11,388 bases of DNA from Clostridia bacterium (GTDB lineage: Bacteria > Bacillota_A > Clostridia > Christensenellales > Aristaeellaceae). The stretch spans positions 1-11,388 of the forward strand of contig JAGBBE010000077.1 in the NCBI GenBank assembly GCA_017938645.1, given 5' to 3'. The notes under the pieces are model-generated. The model did no database searches. It was not told the DNA's origin and saw only the letters and a program-made list of their open reading frames with translations. Positions 5,848 to 11,388 of the stretch are shown piece after piece. The translations under genes and the position numbers were made by a program. Numbering within the stretch: the first letter of the stretch is position 1; the number at the start of each line of letters is the position of its first letter.

Positions 5848-7341
5848 ATGGCTCAGTTTGTCAAGCTTGATCCCTCTGCCCTCAAGGAGCTTCGCACAAT
5901 CGACGAGCGCCTTGTTTCCTACAATGTTGAAATGACCGAAGTCACCGGCGGCACCTTCTGGAAGGCCTACACCGAGGCGCAGGTGGACGGCACTGAACCT
6001 TTCGGCGAAATCCTCGACTGGCGCAACATGGGCAATCTTCAGCAGTGGTATGATCCCATCGATACCACCAATCCCCGCCTGATCAAGCTGGCCAAGGAAC
6101 TGGGCACGGCATGGGTGCGCGTTTCCGGTACCTGGGCCAACAAGACCTATTATGATTTCGACGGACATACCGGCGGCAAGGTGCCCGAGGGCTTCCAGAA
6201 CCTGCTGACCAGGCAGCAGTGGCTGAACCTGCTGGATTTTGTGCGCGCCATCGACGGCAAGCTGCTGGTATCTGTGGCCAACTGTCCCGGCATCCATGCG
6301 GCTAAGGAGCCCTGGCCTGCTGATCAGGCCGAGCTGCTCTTCCGCACCAGCAAGGAATACGGCGTGCCGATCGCCGCTGCCGAGTTCACCAACGAACCCA
6401 ACATGATGGCCATGTCCGGCCTGCCTCAGGGCTATACTGCCGAGGATCATGCCCGCGACCATGATATCTTTGCCCGCTGGCTCAAGGAAAATTACCCTGA
6501 GTGCCTGATGGTTGGCCCCTGTACCTGCGGCGATGTCGCGATGTTTGGCGAAATGAGCACCGGCGGCGGTATCGCCTCTGCTCTCAAGATGGTGACTACC
6601 GAGGAACTGCTGGGCGATTATGAGAAGAAGCTGGACGTGTTCAGCTATCACTACTACAACGGCGTTTCCGAGCGCGGCGCAGCCATGGGCGGCCACTGGC
6701 CCTATGAAGCAGCGCTGAGCGAGAAGTACCTGACCGTCGCAGGCGACTGCGCGCGTCAGTACCTTGGCCGCCGCGATACCTTCTGTCCCGGCGGACAGAT
6801 GTGGGTTACTGAATCCGGCGATGCCGGCTGCGGCGGCAACACTTGGGCTTCCACCTTTGTGGACGTGTTCCGCACCCTCAATGAGCTGGGCGATTTCGCC
6901 ACCGTGACCGACGGCGTGATCTTCCATAACACGCTCGCTTCCTCCGACTATGGCTTCCTCAAGCATGGCACTTTCGAGCCTCGTCCCAATTATTTTGCAG
7001 TGCTTCTGTGGAACCGACTGATGGGTCAGACTGTGTATCAGAGCGGCGAAGAAATCCGTCAGGGCGCGCATGTATATGCTCACAGCCGCAAGGATGGCAA
7101 GGACGGCGTGGTGTACCTCGTGATCAACAACTCCGAGGATGTAACCACGGTTGAACTGCCCAAGGAAGCCGTGCGCTATACCCTCAGCGGCAACGGAAAG
7201 CTGCGCTCCCGCACCATGCTCCTCAACGGCAAGGAACTGGTGCTTGGCGAGAACGACGAGCTTCCTGCGCTGGATGGCGTGGAACAGCCCACCGGCAAGG
7301 TGGAGCTTGCGCCTCAGACCTGCACGTTCTTTGTGCTGTAA
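5848..7341 (+). CDS. Glycoside hydrolase family 79-like enzyme (heparanase/beta-glucuronidase type), cytosolic
   Basis: A 497-residue hydrolase that I place in the GH79 (clan GH-A) group by motif order. EFTNEPN (179-185) matches the acid/base strand of heparanase (GNEPN), giving Glu183. FSYHYYNG (265-272) matches heparanase's HHYYLNG. WVTESGDAGCGGN (319-331) matches its GETSSAYGGG nucleophile loop, giving Glu322. FEPRPNYFAVLLWNRLMG (376-393) matches the post-barrel strand region. Residues from about 400 to the end look like the small beta-sandwich that follows the barrel. There is no signal peptide or anchor, so it should act in the cytosol on an imported uronic-acid glycoside or oligosaccharide; beta-glucuronidase is the likeliest activity. 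The start is the ATG behind AAAGGAG (10-nt gap). An in-frame GTG at 5764 lies in the -35 box and cannot be used from this promoter. The gene is monocistronic and ends at a strong terminator. No transporter or uronate-pathway gene is adjacent. Alternative: another retaining GH-A family (for example GH30 or GH39). Confidence 0.8.
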   Translation: MAQFVKLDPSALKELRTIDERLVSYNVEMTEVTGGTFWKAYTEAQVDGTEPFGEILDWRNMGNLQQWYDPIDTTNPRLIKLAKELGTAWVRVSGTWANKTYYDFDGHTGGKVPEGFQNLLTRQQWLNLLDFVRAIDGKLLVSVANCPGIHAAKEPWPADQAELLFRTSKEYGVPIAAAEFTNEPNMMAMSGLPQGYTAEDHARDHDIFARWLKENYPECLMVGPCTCGDVAMFGEMSTGGGIASALKMVTTEELLGDYEKKLDVFSYHYYNGVSERGAAMGGHWPYEAALSEKYLTVAGDCARQYLGRRDTFCPGGQMWVTESGDAGCGGNTWASTFVDVFRTLNELGDFATVTDGVIFHNTLASSDYGFLKHGTFEPRPNYFAVLLWNRLMGQTVYQSGEEIRQGAHVYAHSRKDGKDGVVYLVINNSEDVTTVELPKEAVRYTLSGNGKLRSRTMLLNGKELVLGENDELPALDGVEQPTGKVELAPQTCTFFVL

Positions 7342-7354
7342 ACAAGCAAAAACA

Positions 7355-7381
7355 GAGCCTCCGTCCGGAGGCTCCTTTTTT
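7355..7381. terminator. Bidirectional intrinsic terminator between GH79 and thioesterase genes
   Basis: GAGCCTCC (7355-7362), loop GTCC, GGAGGCTC (7367-7374), then C and six T on the plus strand. The minus strand leaves the hairpin into TGTTTTTG, so it can also stop the convergent thioesterase transcript. The thioesterase stop TAA (complement of 7380-7382) overlaps the plus-strand T-tract. Confidence 0.9.
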
Positions 7382-8114
7382 ATTCGCGGCTGCTCAGCAT
7401 GCCGCCTACAGCAAAATGCTGCTTTTCGCCTTCAAAACCGACAAAGGCAAAGCGGCCGTCTTTGAGCGTCAGCTCCGTGCGCACCTCTGTGTCGGGCAGA
7501 ATTTCCGCGTCGTAGTTCACATCAAACGACCGGATGCACTGATCCTTCAGTAAATCAACGCCCAGTGCATTCAGACACCAGTCCAGATAACGGGTGTTGT
7601 TGACGTGCTGATTCAGATCAAATTCCGAAAACTGCGGCAAAAGGATGTTCGTAAGCGCTTCAGCATCCAGACGACGGATAGTCGCAGGCATGCCTGCTGC
7701 AGGCTTGAGTTCGCGGTTGTCGGGCATGCGGGCGGTGACTTCGTCGCTTTTAACAATTTTGCGTTCGTTCACATCCAGAAGCACCCACAAACTATTGGCG
7801 GAGCCGATCGCCTCGCCGGACGCATCGCGGAAAAGATGCGAGCGCGGATAAAACAGCAGCCGCTGCGATGTGGGATAGGTTTCCACCGTGATGGTTTCGC
7901 CGTAGCGCGGCAGACGGTTCATCTGAACCTTTACACGGCTGATGACCCACACGAGCCCGAATTCATCCAGAAGATTGCGTCCGCAGCCGAGCTGCGTACC
8001 GTGGATTCCTGCGGTTTCCTGCATGCATTCCAGAATGGCGCTGGGCTTCCAGTGGCCGTACATGTCGCAGTCGCGGGTGCCGAGCTGAAGCGCTGAAGAA
8101 TAAATGCTGCTCAT
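7380..8114 (-). CDS. Acyl-ACP thioesterase (FatA/FatB-like, bacterial)
   Basis: Releases free fatty acids from acyl-ACP in the cytosol. The 244-residue protein has the two consecutive hot-dog domains of the acyl-ACP thioesterase family (PF01643). The first covers about residues 1-130, with CDMYGHWKPSAILECMQE as the central-helix region and an RLPRYGETITVETYP strand. The second covers about 150-240, with the catalytic block FDLNQHVNNTRYLDW (165-179), where Asp166, Asn168 and His170 fit the known D-x-N-x-H-x-N-N pattern. Chain-length preference cannot be read. The ATG at 8112-8114 is chosen because GAGGTGA lies 5 nt upstream and a TATAAT just before that (complement of 8134-8139). The in-frame extension to 8216 would read through this promoter. 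It is a single gene, convergent with GH79 and divergent from a small membrane-protein gene. Confidence 0.9.
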   Translation of the reverse strand: MSSIYSSALQLGTRDCDMYGHWKPSAILECMQETAGIHGTQLGCGRNLLDEFGLVWVISRVKVQMNRLPRYGETITVETYPTSQRLLFYPRSHLFRDASGEAIGSANSLWVLLDVNERKIVKSDEVTARMPDNRELKPAAGMPATIRRLDAEALTNILLPQFSEFDLNQHVNNTRYLDWCLNALGVDLLKDQCIRSFDVNYDAEILPDTEVRTELTLKDGRFAFVGFEGEKQHFAVGGMLSSRE

Positions 8115-8133
8115 GTTGTTCACCTCGATGGGT

Positions 8134-8139
8134 ATTATA
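8134..8139 (-). promoter_or_regulatory. -10 element of the thioesterase gene
   Basis: A perfect TATAAT on the minus strand, 19 nt before the ATG, with GAGGTGA between them. No good -35 appears at 16-18 bp (the 17-bp position reads CACCCA), so the promoter may be weak or activator-dependent. The predicted leader is about 13 nt. Confidence 0.6.
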
Positions 8140-8285
8140 CAGCAAAAATTCTTCTTTGGGTGCAGAACTGGCAAAGTATTTACAGACGGTTCATGAATGG
8201 ACGGAAGGGTTTCCATACCATGGAAGCGAATTGAAATAGTTGGCAGCCTTTAAAGGGCCGAACGTACATTTTCCTGAGGTAAAAC

Positions 8286-8672
8286 ATGACGGACGAACAC
8301 AAACAAAAGCTGAAACGATTTGTCAAAAAGGCTCTGATGCTTATTTTCAATCCGCGGTTCCTGTTATGCTTTGGAATCGGCTGGATCATTACCAATGGCT
8401 GGTGCTACATCGGGGCAGCGCTGGGCGCATATTTTGAAATCAAATGGCTTGCAGCCATCTCCACGGGCTACATGGCGCTCCTTTGGGTGCCCTTTACGCC
8501 GGAAAAACTCATCACCACGGCCATTGCCATTGTGCTGCTGCGCTTTCTGTTTCCCAATGACGAGAAGACGCTGGGCCTTCTGAGGGAAATGCATCATGGC
8601 GCCAAGAAGAAATGGCATGAGTTTCTGGAGAGGCACAAAGCCAAAAAAACCAAAGGCAAAGAGGCGGAATGA
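8286..8672 (+). CDS. Small three-helix membrane protein of unknown function
   Basis: I do not recognise a characterised family. The 128-residue protein begins with a basic N-terminus (KQKLKRFVKKA). Hydrophobic segments follow at about 24-48 (rich in aromatics and glycine: FGIGWIITNGWCYIGAALG), 53-70 and 74-90. It ends in a hydrophilic, strongly basic tail of about 38 residues (KKKWHEFLERHKAKKTKGKE), probably cytosolic. The central NPRFLLCFGIGWIITNGW stretch looks conserved-protein-like rather than random, and the codon use resembles the neighbours. The ATG has GAGGT 6 nt upstream. No convincing promoter was found between 8217 and 8285. The stop codon lies in the loop of the following terminator hairpin. 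It stands alone between the thioesterase and the YkfC-like gene, so context gives no function. Confidence 0.75.
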   Translation: MTDEHKQKLKRFVKKALMLIFNPRFLLCFGIGWIITNGWCYIGAALGAYFEIKWLAAISTGYMALLWVPFTPEKLITTAIAIVLLRFLFPNDEKTLGLLREMHHGAKKKWHEFLERHKAKKTKGKEAE

Positions 8673-8686
8673 CGCCTCTTTTTCTT
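8658..8686 (+). terminator. Intrinsic terminator after the small membrane-protein gene
   Basis: AAAGAGGCG (8658-8666), 6-nt loop, CGCCTCTTT (8673-8681), followed by more T-rich sequence (TTCTTTTTC). The stop TGA (8670-8672) forms half of the loop, so the left arm is coding sequence. Confidence 0.87.
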
Positions 8687-8734
8687 TTTCTGTTTTTTTC
8701 GCGGAAATGACTTCTCTTGTACGCCAAAGTGGAG

Positions 8735-8740
8735 TATGAT
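8735..8740 (+). promoter_or_regulatory. Probable -10 element of the ykfC-dppA-like operon
   Basis: TATGAT (5 of 6 consensus) lies about 55 nt before the ATG at 8795, after the preceding terminator. The position 17 bp upstream has no good -35. An alternative pairing is TTGTAC (8717-8722), 17 bp and TAAATA. The exact hexamers are uncertain, but the operon needs a promoter in this 110-bp gap. Confidence 0.45.
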
Positions 8741-8794
8741 AAATACATGGCTGTACATGGATACGGTTCATTGATGAAAAGTGAGGGAATATCG

Positions 8795-9628
8795 ATGAAA
8801 GCAATTGTGAATACCTCTGTTTGTGAAATGCTTGCCGCACCTACGTGGGAAAGCACTGTGGTGGATGAGGTGCTCTATGGCATGGTGGTGGAGATCCTCT
8901 CCGAGCCTGCAGAGGGCTGGTATAAAATCCGTACGCATTACCGTTACGAAGGCATCGTCAACGCGGATGATCTGATCGTGGGCGACGACGCGGCTGCCGC
9001 TTGGGAAAAGCGTCCCAAGAAGGTCGTCCGCAACAAGAACTTCTGCGATGTGCTCTCTGAGCCCAAGGTTCAGGGCTGGCATCTGGCCAACCTTGCGCGC
9101 GGCTGCGTGGTGTCTCCTGTGGAAGAGGCGCAGGACGGCTGGCAGAAGGTACAGCTTGCCGACGGACGCATGGGTTATGTGCCGGAAGCCATTCTGGGCG
9201 AATATTATGCCGAACCGCTGAGCGAGGATGAGGATACGCTGCGCAAGGCGCTGGTGGATGCAGCGCTGCTTTATCAGGGCACGCACTACCGCTGGGGCGG
9301 AAAGTCGCCTGCAGGCATCGACTGCTCGGGTCTGGTATCCATGGCTTACATGCTCTGCGGCATACTCATCTACCGTGATGCAGATATCCGCGAGGACTTC
9401 CCGCTGCGTGAAATCGAGCTGGAGGACATCAAGCCCGGCGACGCCATCTTCTTCCCCGGACATGTGGCGATGTATATCGGCGACGGCCGCTACTGTCACT
9501 CCACTGCCAGAGCCGGAGACAATGGCGTCACCATCAACAGCCTCAATCCCGGCGATCCCGATTACCGCGCAGACCTGAAGGACAAGATCACCCAGATCGG
9601 TTCGTATTTCGGAAAGGACGGAGAATGA
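8795..9628 (+). CDS. SH3b-NlpC/P60 endopeptidase, YkfC-like (gamma-D-Glu / diamino acid bond)
   Basis: Expected to cut the gamma-D-glutamyl to meso-diaminopimelate (or lysine) bond in cell-wall peptides, releasing L-Ala-D-Glu. The 277-residue protein has two SH3b-like domains (about 1-65 and 75-135), then an NlpC/P60 domain (about 148-275). Its catalytic set is YRWGG (165-169), DCSGL with Cys177, GHVAMYIGDG with His223, and CHS with His235. The Cys-His-His spacing (46 and 12) is close to that of Bacillus YkfC, which uses an SH3b domain to require a free N-terminal L-Ala. No signal peptide is present, so it should be a cytosolic recycling enzyme rather than an autolysin. ATG at 8795 follows GTGAGGGA; upstream in-frame starts at 8717 (TTG), 8747 and 8774 lack ribosome sites. 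The stop overlaps the DppA-like start (ATGATG), and the partner supports a peptide-degrading role. Confidence 0.9.
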   Translation: MKAIVNTSVCEMLAAPTWESTVVDEVLYGMVVEILSEPAEGWYKIRTHYRYEGIVNADDLIVGDDAAAAWEKRPKKVVRNKNFCDVLSEPKVQGWHLANLARGCVVSPVEEAQDGWQKVQLADGRMGYVPEAILGEYYAEPLSEDEDTLRKALVDAALLYQGTHYRWGGKSPAGIDCSGLVSMAYMLCGILIYRDADIREDFPLREIELEDIKPGDAIFFPGHVAMYIGDGRYCHSTARAGDNGVTINSLNPGDPDYRADLKDKITQIGSYFGKDGE

Positions 9629-10437
9629 TGAAAGTATTTCTGAGCGCTGATATGGAAGGCACCTGCGGCATCGTTCACTGGAACGAAACCGACCGCGCCA
9701 CGCCCATGGACTATGCGCCTTTGCAGAAGCAGATGACCCGTGAAGTGGCCGCCGCCTGCCGCGGCGCGCTGGCCGCAGGCGCAGAAGAAGTAATGGTCAA
9801 GGATGCGCACGACTCCGCGCGCAACATTGATCCTACCGTTCTTCCGCGCGGCACCCGAATGCACCGTGCCTGGAGCGGCGATCTGCTCAGCATGATGTGC
9901 GGACTGGATAAGGACAAATATGATGCCGTCTTCTTCACCGGCTATCATGCATGGGCTTCCTGTCCGGGCAATGCCCTCAGCCACACCATGAACCTGCGCA
10001 ATGACCATGTAACGCTCAATGGCGTGCTTTGCAGCGAGTTTATGATCAACGCCTATACCGCCGGATATTTCGGAGTGCCGGTTGCAATGATCACCGGCGA
10101 CAAGGCACTGTGCGATTTTGCCAAGGAACTCATTCCTGCCATCACCACCGTGCCGGTCAACGAAGGACGCGGCGGCGGCGTGACCAGCATTCATCCCGAT
10201 GAGGCTGTGGAGCGTATTGAGGCTGCTGCCAAGGAAGCGCTGCTCAAGGCCGATCAGTGCAAGGTGCCCATGCCCGAGCATTTCCACATGGAAATCTGCT
10301 TCGTCAAGCACGCCATGGCCTACTCCAAGAGCTTCTATCCCGGCGCAACCCTCAAGGACAGCAAGTATGTCTGCTTCGACAGCGACGACTGGTACGAAGT
10401 CCTGCGCTTCTGCCATTTTGTGCTCAGCGACGGCTGA
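9625..10437 (+). CDS. M55-family D-aminopeptidase, DppA-like
   Basis: A zinc aminopeptidase that removes N-terminal D-residues such as D-Ala from short peptides, as B. subtilis DppA does. Residues fitting the known metal site are SADMEG (7-12, Asp9 and Glu11), KDAHDS (59-64, His62), TGYHA (105-109, His108) and Glu138 in LCSEFMINA. LSHTM (119-123) and GVPVAMITGDK (150-160) are also typical of the family. Length (270) is usual. It is soluble with no signal peptide, and the family forms ring-shaped decamers. The start is ATG at 9625 or the adjacent ATG at 9628; both overlap the stop of the YkfC-like gene, so the two are translationally coupled. The coding region ends in tandem TGA TGA and is followed 9 bp later by a terminator. 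B. subtilis keeps dppA and ykfC in neighbouring transcription units with a dipeptide ABC transporter; here only the two enzymes are together. Confidence 0.93.
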   Translation: MMKVFLSADMEGTCGIVHWNETDRATPMDYAPLQKQMTREVAAACRGALAAGAEEVMVKDAHDSARNIDPTVLPRGTRMHRAWSGDLLSMMCGLDKDKYDAVFFTGYHAWASCPGNALSHTMNLRNDHVTLNGVLCSEFMINAYTAGYFGVPVAMITGDKALCDFAKELIPAITTVPVNEGRGGGVTSIHPDEAVERIEAAAKEALLKADQCKVPMPEHFHMEICFVKHAMAYSKSFYPGATLKDSKYVCFDSDDWYEVLRFCHFVLSDG

Positions 10438-10446
10438 TGAACAGAG

Positions 10447-10475
10447 TCCTCCGGATATTTTCCGGAGGATTTTTT
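10447..10475 (+). terminator. Intrinsic terminator of the ykfC-dppA-like operon
   Basis: TCCTCCGGA (10447-10455), loop TATTT, TCCGGAGGA (10461-10469), then six T. A 9-bp perfect stem with a T-tract directly after it. Confidence 0.92.
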
Positions 10476-10514
10476 GTGCAATTCACATTTTTTGCATCCG
10501 AAAGAGATGGATTG

Positions 10515-10523
10515 TGCTATAAT
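10515..10523 (+). promoter_or_regulatory. Extended -10 promoter of glgB
   Basis: TGC-TATAAT is a consensus extended -10 (TGNTATAAT). The best -35-like hexamer, TTGCAT (10492-10497), is 20 bp away, so the extended motif probably carries recognition. The leader to the ATG is about 57 nt, and I see no strong secondary structure in it. Confidence 0.75.
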
Positions 10524-10586
10524 ATACAAGATGAGACATTTGCGCTCCCTGATGCTGAAAAACAAGATACAGAAAGGACGGAGCTC

Positions 10587-11388
10587 ATGTATAAGATTCT
10601 TGAGTACAATCCTCAGCTGAAGCCTTTTGCCGGCGATATCGACCTGCGTATGTTCCTTTATCGTGCGACCAAGCAGCGCCTGATTCCGCATGTCGATACG
10701 CTCAATGAGTTTGCAAACGGTCATGAGTATTACGGCATCCATCGCACCAAGGACGGCTGGGTCTACCGCGAGTGGGCGCCCAGTGCGTACCAGCTGTACC
10801 TCGAGGGCGATTTCAACGACTGGAATCAGACCAGTCATCCGCTTAAGAAACTCGATAACGGCAACTGGGAGCTCGAACTCAAAGGCGAAAATGCGCTGTG
10901 GGAAGGCTGCCGGGTGAAGACCGTGGTTGACGCCAACATGACCCGCACCGAGCATATTCCGCTGTATGCGCGCCGCGTGGTGCAGGATCCCAAGACCATC
11001 ACCTGGTGCTGCGAGGTTGTAGACGACAGCAAAACCTTCGACTGGACCGATCAGAATTTCAAGGGCGAGAAGGAACTGTTCATCTACGAGGCACATGTGG
11101 GCATGGCGCAGGAAGAGGGCCGCGTGGGCACCTACCGCGAGTTCGCCGACAACGTGCTTCCGCGCGTGAAGAAGGCTGGCTACAATACCATCCAGCTCAT
11201 GGCCATCATGGAGCATCCTTATTACGGCAGCTTCGGCTATCAGGTGTCGAATTTCTTTGCCGCTTCCAGCTGGTTCGGCAAGCCTGAAGACCTCAAATAT
11301 CTGGTCAATACCGCGCATGAAATGGGCATCCGCGTGCTGCTGGACGTGGTGCATTCGCATGCTGTCAAGAATACCGCCGAGGGCATCA
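10587..11388 (+). CDS. glgB: 1,4-alpha-glucan (glycogen) branching enzyme, N-terminal part, eukaryote-like GH13_8 type
   Basis: Makes the alpha-1,6 branch points of glycogen in the cytosol. The frame stays open to the right edge (267 codons), so the gene is cut. The N-terminal region is followed by a CBM48 carbohydrate-binding module (about 50-135; GWVYREWAPSAYQLYLEGDFNDW at 57-79). The GH13 barrel then begins with LFIYEAHVGMA (164-174), AIMEHPYYGSFGYQVSNFFAA (206-226) and conserved region I, LLDVVHSHAVKN (251-262). Those motifs match animal/fungal GBE1 and their bacterial relatives (GH13_8), not the E. coli-type GlgB, which reads roughly EHPFGGSWGYQ and LDWVPGHF. The catalytic Asp and Glu lie beyond the window. 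The ATG follows AAAGGACGGAG at a normal distance. It has its own promoter, and no other glg gene is visible. Confidence 0.93.
   Translation, partial: MYKILEYNPQLKPFAGDIDLRMFLYRATKQRLIPHVDTLNEFANGHEYYGIHRTKDGWVYREWAPSAYQLYLEGDFNDWNQTSHPLKKLDNGNWELELKGENALWEGCRVKTVVDANMTRTEHIPLYARRVVQDPKTITWCCEVVDDSKTFDWTDQNFKGEKELFIYEAHVGMAQEEGRVGTYREFADNVLPRVKKAGYNTIQLMAIMEHPYYGSFGYQVSNFFAASSWFGKPEDLKYLVNTAHEMGIRVLLDVVHSHAVKNTAEGI

Noticed and set aside
5755..7083. 442-residue open frame on the minus strand opposite the GH79 gene
   Set aside because: Low-complexity Gly/Ala/His-rich translation with no family motif, opposite a well-supported gene with promoter, ribosome site and terminator.
8115..8216. N-terminal extension of the thioesterase
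   Set aside because: It would include the TATAAT and GAGGTGA that serve the ATG at 8114. Family proteins start near that position.
8717..8794. N-terminal extension of the YkfC-like protein (possible signal peptide)
   Set aside because: The extension residues are not hydrophobic enough for a signal, the TTG start has no ribosome site, and the stretch contains the probable promoter.
9562..10416. 284-residue open frame on the minus strand opposite the DppA-like gene
   Set aside because: Complement of conserved M55 codons, with no start signals; a shadow.
10524..10586. Possible riboswitch or attenuator in the glgB leader
   Set aside because: Only about 57 nt long, with no stable stem followed by a T-tract and no recognisable aptamer pattern.
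10335..11360. 341-residue open frame on the minus strand across the terminator, glgB promoter and glgB
   Set aside because: It would read through a perfect terminator hairpin and a promoter, and is antisense to the glgB motifs.
1..11388. Defence system, mobile element, CRISPR array or biosynthetic gene cluster
   Set aside because: No transposase, integrase, nuclease, repeat array, tRNA attachment site or multi-enzyme assembly gene was found. Gene content and codon use look uniform and chromosomal.

Overview
This window looks like chromosomal DNA from a fairly GC-rich member of the Bacillota (Clostridia), possibly a gut or host-associated anaerobe. That placement is an inference from three things: strong GGAGG-type ribosome sites, sigma-A style TTGNNN-N17-TATAAT promoters with TTG and GTG starts, and a gene mix of a YkfC/DppA pair, a bacterial acyl-ACP thioesterase, a CmpB-like membrane protein and a heparanase-like hydrolase. 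I see no rRNA, tRNA, CRISPR array, insertion sequence or phage gene. The window is densely coding and is an ordinary housekeeping/metabolic region rather than an island.

Layout. Positions 1-2892 (+) hold the 3' end of a HlyC/CorC-type CBS protein, then argH (argininosuccinate lyase), then an integral-membrane acyltransferase-3 gene coupled to argH by an ATGA overlap. This run ends at a strong bidirectional terminator. A GNAT acetyltransferase (-) converges on that terminator. It is divergent from a small CmpB-like membrane protein (+, TTG start), whose 3' end overlaps the 3' end of wecB. wecB and murI (-) form a translationally coupled pair for UDP-ManNAc and D-glutamate, both cell-envelope precursors. 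murI has a near-consensus promoter with a leader of only about 10 nt.

From 5700 to 5850 two back-to-back promoters drive murI leftward and a cytosolic GH79 (heparanase/beta-glucuronidase-like) enzyme rightward. A convergent acyl-ACP thioesterase (-) follows, with a shared bidirectional terminator between it and the GH79 gene. Next come a small unknown membrane protein (+) and a two-gene operon (+) encoding an SH3b-NlpC/P60 endopeptidase (YkfC-like) and an M55 D-aminopeptidase (DppA-like). Together these two would take imported muropeptides apart in the cytoplasm. The window closes with the first 267 codons of a glycogen branching enzyme of the eukaryote-like (GH13_8) type behind its own extended -10 promoter.

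How the genes fit together. Several encode envelope chemistry: D-Glu supply (murI), UDP-ManNAc supply (wecB), cell-wall peptide recycling (ykfC-like and dppA-like genes) and a polymer acyltransferase. Others encode carbon storage and glycan use (glgB, GH79) and arginine synthesis (argH). I found no evidence for a previously undescribed multi-gene system. The most interesting items are the signal-less GH79 enzyme, the minimal cytosolic muropeptide-degrading pair, the eukaryote-type branching enzyme, and the repeated habit of building stop codons into intrinsic terminators.
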